Source of the DNA: Phoenix dactylifera
Taxonomy: Eukaryota; Streptophyta; Magnoliopsida; Arecales; Arecaceae
NCBI RefSeq assembly: GCF_009389715.1
Contig: NC_052405.1
Span: 11,052,694 to 11,116,693, forward strand
Reading direction: 5' to 3'
DNA: 64,000 bases
The position numbers and the translations under genes are program-made. The notes under the pieces are model-generated. The model made no database searches and had not been told where the DNA came from. It saw nothing but the letters and a program-made list of their open reading frames with translations. Shown piece after piece: positions 1 through 9,970 of this stretch. Each line of letters begins with the position of its first letter. Within the stretch, counting starts at the first letter, position 1.

Positions 1-2394
1 CTCTTGATGCATGTCTGAACCACTGTCTAAGCATTAAACCAGAACTCATATTATTTATGAAGCTAAATCTTCTCCTATTTTGTACAACTATACTCTTTTT
101 TTTTTTTAAACCATTCCCATTTGGGTGCATGTTCGTTGTTTTCTCATTTTTCAGAATGATGAAACTTAATGAACTGAAATATATTGGAGGATGAGATTGA
201 TTCATACATCAGCATTCAATGCTGCTAGCTTGGTACTTTTTGTAGACTCACTAAACTAATTTGATATGCTATGTTTCTCACTACCACCAGACTTTAGATT
301 TATCAATGTGGGTTCCCTTTGACCTCTAGGCACCTGCCAAACACCTCAGTGCTAGGATGTCTTTTGGGCCACCCACCTGCCACCTGTAGCATTTTAGAAT
401 GTTGTTTATGATTAAAAAATATAATTGAGTCCTAAAATTATGGAATCATGTCCCATATATCATCTTATGATCACATGTACAATGCGAGGAAAAGAAAATC
501 AAAAGAGGGTGGAGAAATAAACTTGTCCATCTCTATGTGCATACACTCCATTCGGTTTTTGAGGCTTCAAATGCACCATTTTGGAAATTTGGATTTGGCT
601 TGGAGTGAAACGATTTTATAACTTTTTAAATGCTAGATGAGATGAGAATTTCTAATCAGTAACATCAAGAAGAAGATGGTTTTCACTTTCTGCATTGGGA
701 AAAGAAATAGAAGTAGCGGGGGAGGTAAGGAAGGAATGTGAGGAAGTAAAGAAGGTAAGAGATGTGTTTATACAAACTTGATATGTTTCATACAAATTTG
801 TGATAGTCATTTATTATATACAGCTAAACGCCAAAAGGTTAGACCGATATGAGGAGCCATACTAGCCAGTACTACTACATTACCATATTATAGCTATGGT
901 AATATTTGAATGTGATAAAATTAAAAAAATCCAAATTCTTAAGAAAATCAAATGAAACTATATATAAATAGTATTTAACATAATGGTGGTACATTTACTT
1001 TGGTTTCACTATCAATTACTTTATTAGATTTAACATGCTTGATACTAAAGCAGGTAACCACAAGATAATGCAAGCTTTGTTATGTGGTTTTATTAAAACC
1101 CCCTTTACATCTCCCATTTCTAAAACGTTGTATCTTTTACATGAAAATGAAGTAAAATAAGAATAAGGAATAATTTCTAAAATTAGAAATGAGAGCAATA
1201 GTGCATGGATCCAACATTGATCTCATGCATGCATGTTTGGGCTTGCATAATTCAAGTAAAAAGTCCTAAAAGAATAGCACATTCAAATTGGAAAAAAAGC
1301 ACATCTTTTGCAAAGAAATATTTTTATCAACTTTCGCAAATTTCCTTACAAGGTTCGATATGAAGGCTTAGTTGAGTTAAGTCCCGATTTCCTTACTTTC
1401 TTACAAGGTTTGCCGTACCGGTACCGGACCCGTACCAGTGCCATACTAGCATAGTGTCGGTACGGTATGGTATAGTACGGAGTTTTTTTGGCGTACCGAA
1501 GGTGTACATCCCTTCGCTCCAAATGTAGGATTACAAGTTCAATTATCTTTGGACCATCCAGTACCAAAAGTCCAGATTGATTGTATGTCAAAGGCGTCAG
1601 TCAAGAAACTTTCAAAATAGTCTTAGCACCTAAGTTTCTATACTTGCCCCATCTTCGTTGATAGACATCTCTACATGTGTGTTTTGCTCCCATTATGGGA
1701 TTTGCAGTCTCAAAACACTAAATAATTGACTTCAAGTCCCTGCACTTATTCCTTTATGCTCATTTCATACATCCATCTCTGGTGCTTACAAGTTCATGTG
1801 TATACTCTCAATTTCAAGAACATTTCCAGTTACGTGCAATCCTTTCACTATCCATTATCTATTTATACCAAAGATTCCATTCTTCATTTTTCCAATGACT
1901 TAAATTTTAGATTGACCTTTCTAGCAAGAATCTTCCACTTAAAGTGTTCATCCACTTTGGAATCTCCTCAAAATCTTCTTCTTCTTTTAATGTGAGCCAC
2001 TTCCCCATGCCCATTCTCCCACATCCATGCCTGCTTCTAGTAACTAAGCGATTGAAAGATATAATGAACCATCATCATTGCTGACATATTTTCTTACTCA
2101 TGTTCTAGAGGGTCCCGGTGCCCCGAATTAACAACTATAATTTTAATTTCTGTTTTTTTTTGCCTCTTTTTGAACCAAACATATGATATATCGCAATGAT
2201 GAAGCCCTAAACACTTAATCATTCCATCCCCCATAATCAACTCAAACCAAACCACTAATATCATGAAACAAGAATTCCTCCACATTTATCTTCACAGAAA
2301 ACAACAGCAAGTATGCCAGTCAAAGAAAAATCACGAGGAACCAAAGAAACAAATTTGGTTCATTGAAGCAAAGGAAGAAGAAATCCAAGAATAC
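1..2394. other. AT-rich non-coding sequence downstream of or within the FAM136A-like gene
   Basis: No convincing exon was found on either strand. The minus-strand gene at 2395-2977 ends in a splice donor, so this stretch should be its second intron, with the remaining exons either here and unrecognised or beyond position 1. I looked for the conserved third exon of the family and did not find it. The only structured part is a GTACC-rich patch at 1411-1500. Confidence 0.5.
1411..1500. repeat. GTACC/GGTAC-rich palindromic patch
   Basis: Repeated CGTACC, GGTACC and GGTACGG motifs occur on both strands in about 90 bases, forming short overlapping palindromes inside AT-rich DNA. This resembles the degenerate GTACC-rich dispersed repeats seen in plant genomes, but no terminal repeats or target duplication were found, so the family is unassigned. 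Confidence 0.45.
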
Positions 2395-2977
2395 CTGAAA
2401 TTTGGCCATCTCATTTTGAACAATATTATTGGCATTGACAACCGGAACACTGCAACGCTCCACGCAGCTGTTGATCTCCTCCTGCCCCCGCCTCCTGTCG
2501 AAGCACTCATACGCACATTTGAAGTACGCTTGCTGCAATTCCCATTCAATTTAACAATTTGTCATACAATACAAAATAATTAAATAAATAAATGAATTCA
2601 TGAACAATCATAAACCACTAAAATTTTCATAAAAAGAAAATAACAGAAAAATCAATATGGAAGAAGCAACTCAGCAAGCTTTATAAAGAGAATCAAAAGT
2701 ATAGAAATACTTCTTTAAAACAAAGAATTGGCATTTAAAAAAAGAAAATCAGAAGGTTTTAACTAAATTGAAGGAAGCAATCAATTTATGAGAGGTATAG
2801 AAGAGAATAAGATAGATGGAGGAATGAAAGAAGAAGAAGAAAAAGTGCCTGGAAAGTGAAGTTGACGTGGTCTTGGATCGGAGAGAGCTGATCCTGCGCC
2901 GCGACGTTCACTTCCTCGAGCTTCCTTCTCAATCTATCGGATACTATTCGTTCTTCCACTGCCGCTACGTGATCCAT
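2395..2977 (-). CDS. FAM136A-like (DUF842) protein, 5' two exons only
   Basis: Exon 1 is 2977..2849 (43 codons from ATG) and exon 2 is 2532..2395 (46 codons). Joined in phase they give an N-terminal helix followed by two CX3C motifs, CAYEC and CVERC, the twin-cysteine signature of the FAM136A/DUF842 family, which is mitochondrial in animals. The intron begins with GC after CAG and ends TTGCAG, so it is a GC-AG intron; no usable GT is nearby. Exon 2 ends AATTTCAG followed by GTATTC, a good donor, so at least one more exon is expected at lower coordinates or outside the window. Either the gene runs off the left edge or it is truncated. Family assignment rests on remembered plant homologues with nearly the same exon 1-2 sequence. 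The start is the first ATG and matches the usual N-terminus. Confidence 0.75.
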
Positions 2978-5442
2978 CTCTCTGCGCTTCTCTATCTCTC
3001 TTCTTGCTGCTGTTCCCTTTCCATCAGCCGCTTTTTTGGGAGCGAAGGGGTTCAGGGGTTTTGCGATACTTGGCTTGGAGAAGAGGATTCCGTTACGGTA
3101 CTCCTCCGGAATAGTTTAAAGCTACCTTATCCGGCGTCAGACCGTTGGCCTTAAACCGCTGCACACCTAGCCCAACCTTGGCTGGTACTCAACCCGGATA
3201 CACTCGAGCTCCTAAGAAAAATCAAAATCTGAACGGTGCCGCAGACTAGTCGTCTCTTTTGCTGCCCAGCACTCCGAAGATGTTTTGTAGACGTCTACAT
3301 CAGACGCTCTATCTGCTTTGTTGTCATTACTTTTACACGATTTAGCTGATTGTACTCATATTAGACTTATATGAATGAGTAACTGTTTTTATCCAAAAAT
3401 TAAAAAATAAAAAAAATCAAAATCGAGACACCAGGCCAAATCAATAACAAATCAAAATTCAAGAAAAAGCCACACTCATTTCTTCTCTATAACCATATTT
3501 ATAAATTTATATCAGTAACTTATGTACAATTCGAAGAATATTTTTTTATAAAAAAAAGAATAGTTTTTTAAATGAAGAAGCAAATGATATTTGGTAATGT
3601 ACTTTTACTTGGTATGATATGTACATCAAATATATATGTGCATCTTATATAAGATTCGATTAGGTCAATTTGGATCATCAATCTCATAAATCACTGGTCT
3701 AAGCTCAGCATAATTCTAGATCAATCAAAAATTTGTAATTTAAGACTAGCCAAACATAAAAAAGTCCTGGACCAACTTTTTTATAATACTATGAGAATCT
3801 ATGCAGATGTGTATATAGTTCCACCTTTGCAATGCAATAGGTAGATCTTCGATACTTATGCAGAATCAAAAAATCCAAATAACATATTTCAGTTTTTTTT
3901 TTTTTTTTAGCGAGATCGTGGATTGTTGCAAATACAGGTTGAATCGACCGGGTCATAGTTGGCACAACCCAATCTAACATCCCAAATCTCATGATGTGCA
4001 GCCATTGATTTTTGGACCACATGCTTAGGTCATGTTTATATCAATTTCAAAACATATTTTTTTAAAAAAATGGAAAATTTATAAATTAAATGAAGAGAGA
4101 AATAGAAATTTCTTTTGACCGGGTCAATGGAGATAGGCGAGGTACCTCGTCAATAACACTTTGATTTGTTTAGTTTACCGGTCATAACAACCGCAAAAGT
4201 TGACGAAAGAATTTGGTAACGGGTACCTCGTCAATAAATCTGGCTTCTCATAAGTACCAAATATGAGTAAAGCCGGTACAATGTATCTCGGATTTGAAAA
4301 GCAAAGGATCAGTTTCTCACTCATAGCCCTCATATATCATATGGAGATCATGATAAATTGGATTGTATGTGAATTTACTGAATTATGGCATTTGTTCTAA
4401 AGGTCCTAGCGCTGTACAATTATGTAGAGGCTCAAATAGGAGCCTTTCTTATAGTTGATAAAAGAGAGGACGTATAATCTTTTGTATCAAGTTTGTTGTA
4501 AGAAAGAATGAGATTGGGGAGAGCACAAGCTGTAAGTATTTTATATCGATCAAAGGATTGTAGGGCTCAAGGTGAGAAAAGTCCCTCCACATAATATGAA
4601 TCGATATACTTAGAAAGCGACATTCAAATTTTTCCATGATGCTAATATTGTACTTCTTGTGAATTAATTATTTTATTTGTATGAGCAAATATAACATGCA
4701 AGCATTGATTAAATGTAACAAAGTATCAATTTTAATTAACAATAATAGGTTATTTGGTTTTTGGTATAAAATATTTTACATATAAAACCAATATTATATA
4801 GGAATAGGATCACATGATTTTTTTTCGAATATTATTAAATATCGGACAAGAGTTAACTATTATAAAATATCACGAGCTAAAGATTACCTTATTAGACTCC
4901 TCCGATAGAATTAAGCAACAAAACTGGTAGAAAGCCGGTTCCAATTCCAACCATTCTCACAACCAAATGCGAGAAATCTCAAAACTATAATTCTTCGATA
5001 TTTACTTTTTAAATATACAAACATCCAAAACTTATTTCAAAACCGAAAGTGTCCTAATTTCAACAATCAAGACCTATAGACTGAGTCTCTCTTGCTAAAA
5101 TCTCAAGGGAGAGGATCCGAGGTTTGGGTGAGGTGAGTAATAGGCTTCTCATAGTCAATGGGTCAACTACGATTTGTGTATGATTAGACATGAACTCAAT
5201 GACTTCAAACCTCTTTGTGGAATAAAACCACACCACGCAATCTTGTTTTCCTCAAAAAAAACAGTAAACAAAAAGGAAAAGTCATACGTGCCAACTGAGG
5301 AAAGAGAGAAATTCCACTGATCAGACGGCCGAGAGAGAGAGTCATACATTCCTACAGCTGTACCCACAGCAAGACTGTCGGAGATGTTACCGTCGTTAGA
5401 TCCTATCCGTCTATTTAACGCACTGTCCAGCGAAAATAGAGG
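2978..5442. other. Intergenic region, promoter side of both flanking genes
   Basis: The 5' ends of the FAM136A-like gene (-) and SLP2 (+) face each other across this stretch, so it should hold both promoters. No coding exon is supported. A short direct repeat, GGTACCTCGTCAATAA-like, occurs near 4140 and 4220. A sequence near 3290-3410 ending in an A-rich run may be the 3' end of an old retroelement, but this is not established. Confidence 0.5.
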
Positions 5443-6633
5443 ATGGGAGAGAGAGGGAGGATCGAAATGGAGCCGTCCGACCTCAATTGCAGAGATCTCC
5501 CTCCCATCCTCTCCTCCTTCGTCGACGCTTTCGTCGACTTCTCCGTCAGCGGCCTCTTCTTCTCTAAACCTAACCCTAACCCTAACCCTAACCCTAGCGC
5601 GCCGCCGGCCACCCGCCTCCCCGCCCCCGGTCGCCTCGTCTCCATCGGCGACCTCCATGGCGACCTCCCCAAGGCCCTCCAGGCCCTCTCCCTCGCCGGC
5701 CTCACCGACCCCGCCACCACCCGCTGGACCGGAGGCGGAACCGTCGCCGTCCAGGTCGGCGACGTCCTCGACCGCGGGGGCGACGAGCTCCGCCTCGTCT
5801 ACCTCCTCCACAGCCTGAAGCTCCAGGCCGCCGCTGCTGGCGGTGCCCTCCACACAATCCACGGCAACCACGAGATCATGAACATTTCCGGGGACTTCCG
5901 CTACGCAACCCCCGCCGGCCTCGACGAGTTCCACCGCTGGGCCGTCTGGTACCGCGCTGGCCTCGCCATGAAACGCCTCTGCCCCGGCGTCGAACCCCCT
6001 CCAGACCCCTTCAAAGGGATCCCCAAATCATTCCCCGGAGTCAGAAAGGAATTTTGGGAAGGAATCCGGGCCCGGTTCGCCGCCCTCCGTCCGGACGGCC
6101 CCATCGCCAGGCGCTTCCTCGCCGGAAACCAGACCGTCCTTCTCGTCGGCGACTCCGTCTTCGTCCACGGCGGCCTCCTCCAGAATCACATCCAATACGG
6201 TCTAGAGAAGATCAATGAGGAGGTGAGGGATTGGATCATGGGACTGAAGGGGAGAATCTCGCCGGTTTTCGTCAGAGGTCGGGACTCGGTGGTGTGGCTC
6301 CGGCGATTCTCCGAGGGTTTGAACTGCGACTGCCGGCAACTTGAAGGAGTGCTCGAATTGATCCCGGGGGCGAGGAGGGTGGTGATGGGGCACACGATTC
6401 AGGATCAGGGGATCAATGGAGTGTGCGAGGACCGCGCGATCCGGATCGATGTAGGCTTATCGAAAGGATGCTCGGATGGATTGCCGGAGGTCTTGGAGAT
6501 CAACGGGGGCGGAGAATTGAGGATTTTGACATCGAATCCTTTGTACGCTCGACGGGTGGTCGAGGAGGAGAAGAAGGGCCTCGCACTCTTGGTTCCAGAC
6601 ACCAGAATGAAGGAGGTGGAGGTGAAAGCTTAG
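5443..6633 (+). CDS. SLP2: Shewanella-like protein phosphatase 2 (SLP2-type PPP phosphatase)
   Basis: This intronless 396-residue gene encodes a calcineurin-like metallophosphoesterase of the bacterial-type SLP branch of the PPP family. The metal-binding motifs are in order: GDLHGD (residues 69-74), GDVLDRG (106-112), GNHE (141-144), VHGG (His242) and MGHT (His317), so D70, H72, D107, N142, H242 and H317 are all present and the enzyme should be active. No transit peptide is obvious. In Arabidopsis, SLP2 is a tyrosine-specific phosphatase linked to the mitochondrial intermembrane space; that location is known for the family, not seen here. A second ATG at 5467 in the same frame could be the real start. 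Residues 43-51 are a Pro-Asn repeat encoded by a (CCTAAC)n microsatellite. No exons or neighbours appear to be co-transcribed. GC content is high, as in many intronless monocot genes. Confidence 0.88.
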   Translation: MGERGRIEMEPSDLNCRDLPPILSSFVDAFVDFSVSGLFFSKPNPNPNPNPSAPPATRLPAPGRLVSIGDLHGDLPKALQALSLAGLTDPATTRWTGGGTVAVQVGDVLDRGGDELRLVYLLHSLKLQAAAAGGALHTIHGNHEIMNISGDFRYATPAGLDEFHRWAVWYRAGLAMKRLCPGVEPPPDPFKGIPKSFPGVRKEFWEGIRARFAALRPDGPIARRFLAGNQTVLLVGDSVFVHGGLLQNHIQYGLEKINEEVRDWIMGLKGRISPVFVRGRDSVVWLRRFSEGLNCDCRQLEGVLELIPGARRVVMGHTIQDQGINGVCEDRAIRIDVGLSKGCSDGLPEVLEINGGGELRILTSNPLYARRVVEEEKKGLALLVPDTRMKEVEVKA

Positions 6634-6916
6634 AACTCACTTCACCCAGAAATAGAAGCAATAATGAAATCGATCAACATTAGACAACCTCCTGTTGATT
6701 GGGAAATGAATACTCTCTTGTAGATTTTCAAATAATATTGTTCTAGATTTTGTTGTCAGAAGACTGGAATTGTGGAATATTTTTTTTTTTGGGCTAGTCT
6801 GAATGGGTCCATGAATTCTCAGGTTGGGATCTTTCATTGACTGAGTTAATTGTTAAATAAAGCTTTAGATCAATGAAGTGGTTTCAACTATTTCTAATTT
6901 CAGATGCTTGGTTATC

Positions 6917-6921
6917 ATGCT
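6917..6921. repeat. Left target-site duplication (ATGCT) of the LTR retrotransposon
   Basis: ATGCT lies immediately before the TGTTG end of the left LTR and is repeated exactly at 25771-25775 after the right LTR. A perfect 5-bp duplication is normal for Ty3/gypsy integration and shows that both ends belong to one insertion. Confidence 0.95.
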
Positions 6922-7705
6922 TGTTGCTGGAAATTGGACCCGGGGGCGGCCGTCGGCTGAGGAGGAGGAGCTCCGGCGAACACTGGCGGGCGGCGATCCG
7001 TCGGCGAGCGTCGTCCTCCGTGGGGGGCCTGCAAAAAGCCGGTGGCCGGGGTTTCCGGCGCCGGCCCTCCGATGCTTAAGTCAGAGGGGGGGCTTAATTT
7101 TGAAAAAGGAGAGAGGAGGAAGATGTATTTTTTGCTGAGTTTCTCTGAGTCCAACCCCCTCTGGGAAGGAAGGGTCCCATTTTTATAGGGGGGTCGGATT
7201 ACCTGTGATGTGATGGGGCGAGGTCGCCGTACGACTTAGCACGTTGCTTGAGTTGGTGCGCAATCAGGTGAATTAATGCCTTGATGTCGGAGGCGAGGCC
7301 GAGATCAGAGAATTGTCACGGCTGACCGGACGCTGCCGAGCCGATTTGCCGTGGAGGGCTGAAGATCCGTAGGTAATAGGAGCTACGTGTATTAATTGTT
7401 GAGTGAGTCGGAGATATGCATTAATTGTTGAGTGAGTCGTAGGTTTGCAGAGATCATGCGTATTAAATGCTGGAGGCGGTGGCAGGGTATGGCCCCTGAC
7501 CGGACTTCGGAGGGGTGCAACCGCGGTAGGTGGACGGCGGGGTCGGACCTCCGAGGTCAAAAGCCCTGAAGCTAGACGCCTGGTGGGGCGCCAGGTCGGG
7601 CGTTCTGAAGTCGGGCGTCAAGCTCGGCCGTCCGAGGGCGGCCGTCATCCGATCCCGTACCGGGGGGGTTCTCATGTACTCGGGGGAACCTGCATTTCCC
7701 CAACA
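6922..7705 (-). repeat. LTR (3' LTR in element orientation), 784 bp
   Basis: It starts TGTTGCTGG and ends CCCCAACA, matching 24961-25770 along its whole length. It carries one fewer copy of a 29-bp internal unit than the other LTR. The TATA-like sequence (minus strand) is at 7179-7187. Purine-rich DNA on the minus strand next to position 7706 is the probable polypurine tract. Confidence 0.95.
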
Positions 7706-8662
7706 CTACCCTCCGACTTCCGAGTTCGAGCCGCTTGCGAGCTCGGACGTGGGAAGTAGTAGTCTTTATTATGGTGGCAGGGATCGAGGAGAGTTGAATT
7801 ATGCTGGCACTCTCACGCATCCCGAAGCGTTTATAATGGAAGGGAGGCGGGGGGTTGCGCCTCTTGGCCCTTCGCTGCCGTCTCGTATGGCGAGCTCATG
7901 ATGGGGTCTCAGGACCTGGTGGGGCGGCGCCTCGATTTCGTGGTCGAGGCGCCCTTCCTGAATAAGTACGCCGTTTCGATCCTCGAGGCGGACACGTGGT
8001 GTGACCTGGAGAGAGAACGTTTATTGAGTCGAACGCCTTGAGGTCGGGTGCTGGATTAGCCGTTCGGGGTTTAAAGCCAGGTCGGTAGTCCGGGACCGAG
8101 AATTAGGCCGGTTGCTCGAGGTCGGACGCACTTAGCCTCGTATCGGCTAAATGGAGACTTAAGAGGCTAAGATTATGTCGGCACTCCGCGCGTCCCGGGG
8201 CTCCTTTAATGAGGGGAGCGGGGGCGGCATTTGCTCGCCTTTCGAGGCGATCCGGCATAGCGAGTCCATGATGAGGCCGCGAGATCCGATGGGACGGTGC
8301 CTAGGTTCCGTATTCGAGGTGTCAGTCCAAAGTGAATGCGATGCTTCGGCTTCCGAGGCCGACACGTGGCGTGATCTGGACGGGGGGTGGAAACCAGCCT
8401 TGTCGATCTGGGCCGTTAGAAAGGTTTATATAAACCCCTCGATCTGGCCCTAAGAGAAGTCTTGTTTAGTCGTCTTCTCTTTTCCGCCGCTTTTATCCTC
8501 GTCTTCTTTCTCAGTCGCAACAGAACCTCCCCGGCGGTGCCCGAAGCGATTTCCGGCGACTCCTTCCGTAGGTTTTCTCCTTGTGCTAGCTAGGGGGTCC
8601 TCCTTTTTCCTCCCTTTTCCCGTCTCCTTCGTCTTTCGGTCATTTTTTTTCTTTCTTCCAAA
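7706..8662 (+). other. Leader and promoter region of the antisense extra ORF
   Basis: No coding sequence is supported. The stretch repeats short GC-rich phrases such as GAGGTCGG and GACACGTGG. On the plus strand it holds a clear TATA box at 8427-8434, about 230 bases upstream of the first ATG of the antisense ORF, followed by a pyrimidine-rich leader. Confidence 0.6.
8427..8434 (+). promoter_or_regulatory. TATA box of the antisense ORF inside the retrotransposon
   Basis: TATATAAA is followed by CCCC and then a CT-rich leader (about 8455-8660) before the ATG at 8663. It faces opposite to gag-pol and is not in an LTR, so it would be an internal promoter dedicated to the antisense ORF. This is inferred from motif and position only. 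Confidence 0.6.
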
Positions 8663-9591
8663 ATGGGTCTTGGTCCGGATGAGGCTGGATCTAATTTGTC
8701 GGGGGAGGAGCTGGAGCTAATCCGCTCCCGGTTCTTTTTCCAGCCTGGATTTCGTCTCGAAACTACGGGGCCGGAGGACAGGGTGACGCGGCCGCCCCCA
8801 GGTCGGATCGGGATTCATCTCGAGACGCTCTGGGCCGGCTTGCGGTTCCCCCTTCATGAGTTTGTGAACAGCTTGCTGGTGGAGTACCAACTCGTCCCAG
8901 CGCAGCTCGCTCCGAACTCATGGAGGACCATAATCGGATTTTTGTCCCTTTGCCTTGCGCACGGGATTCCGACTTCGGTGAGAATTTTCCGCCGGTGTTT
9001 CTTACTAAAGACAAACCCGGCGGATGGAGAGTGGCTATATTTCGCTTTTCGGGGCGGTATGTCATTTTTCCAGGGTGCCCTTCCTCTATCCATGAGTGGA
9101 TGGGAAAATTTTTCTTTCTTGCGTCTGAGGTGCCATGGGGATTCGACCCGAGGTGGGGGCACCCCCGGCTGAAGGCCCTTAACAGGCTCCCCGAGCCCTC
9201 GGCGAGCGATCAGAGGGTTCTCGACGCTTTGCGGGGCCTCGGGAAGGGTTTCAACCTGACCGACCTCCTTAAAGAGGATGCCTTGGCGAGCGTTGGCCTG
9301 AGTTCGGCGCGTCCCGAGGGTAAGAGTAGTCACATTGTTTCGTCTCCGCCTTATTCGTTTCTTCCTCTCGTTTTTCTGATGTTGGTTTGACACTTCGAAG
9401 AATTTCTTTGTTTCAGAGATTCCTCACATGCCGACCAGCAACACATCCCTCTTTTCTCGGTTGAAGAGGCGAGAAGCCGAGGCCGGCGGGGCTATTCCCC
9501 GATCCCGAAAGAAGTCCAAATCGGGCGCTACTTCTGCCTCTGCCGGGATGGGAGGCCCGGAGGCGGGGACCTCAGCAGCCGTTCGAGGGCG

Positions 9592-9604
9592 AACATCGGC
9601 CGCC
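9592..9604. repeat. Left target-site duplication of the LINE
   Basis: AACATCGGCCGCC here is repeated at 16277-16289 directly after the poly(A) run. The leading A's are shared with the tail, so the exact length is 11-13 bp. Confidence 0.93.
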
Positions 9605-9697
9605 ATGAGAAACTCTGAGAAAGCGCCAACGGCTAGTATCCCGTCGTTGACAGGTTACCGACGTTCACAACGGCTAGTATCCCGCCGGAGCACCTCC

Positions 9698-9912
9698 CGG
9701 CGGTGTGCTAGGCGACGGGGTCTCCCCGGTGTTGCGGGAGGCCAGCCACCTCAGGTCTTCGGGCGGTGGGGCGAGCGACACGACTGCTCGACTGCTCGGC
9801 TCTGAGGAGAAACCGGAGAACCCCTCGGCGGTGTGCTAGGCGACGGGGGTTCTCTGGTGTCGCGGGAGGCCGGCCACCCAAGGTCTTCGGGCGGCGGGGC
9901 GAACGACACGAA
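9698..9912 (+). repeat. Duplicated block in the LINE 5' UTR, two copies 128 bp apart
   Basis: The segment beginning CGGCGGTGTGCTAGGCGACG at 9698 recurs at 9826, and both copies run about 86 bases to GGGCG(A/G)(A/G)CGACACGA with few differences. A shorter repeat, ACGGCTAGTATCCCG, occurs near 9629 and 9670. Repeated 5' UTR units in L1 elements can carry internal promoter activity; for this element that is inference. Confidence 0.8.
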
Positions 9913-9970
9913 CACCTCGGCGATCCCTGGGCTGCTACTACTCACTCTCCTCTTCCTTGCAGGGCTCCCG

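Noticed and set aside
1726-1995. 89-codon plus-strand ORF
   Set aside because: No codon pattern, domain or splice context; consistent with chance in AT-rich DNA.
5167-5934. 255-codon minus-strand ORF opposite SLP2
   Set aside because: It mirrors the GC-rich SLP2 coding region; the opposite frame has all phosphatase motifs.
9833-9970. Upstream in-frame ATG for LINE ORF1
   Set aside because: It lies in the duplicated 5' UTR block; the encoded residues are repeat-derived, and the ATG at 9971 gives a normal N-terminus.
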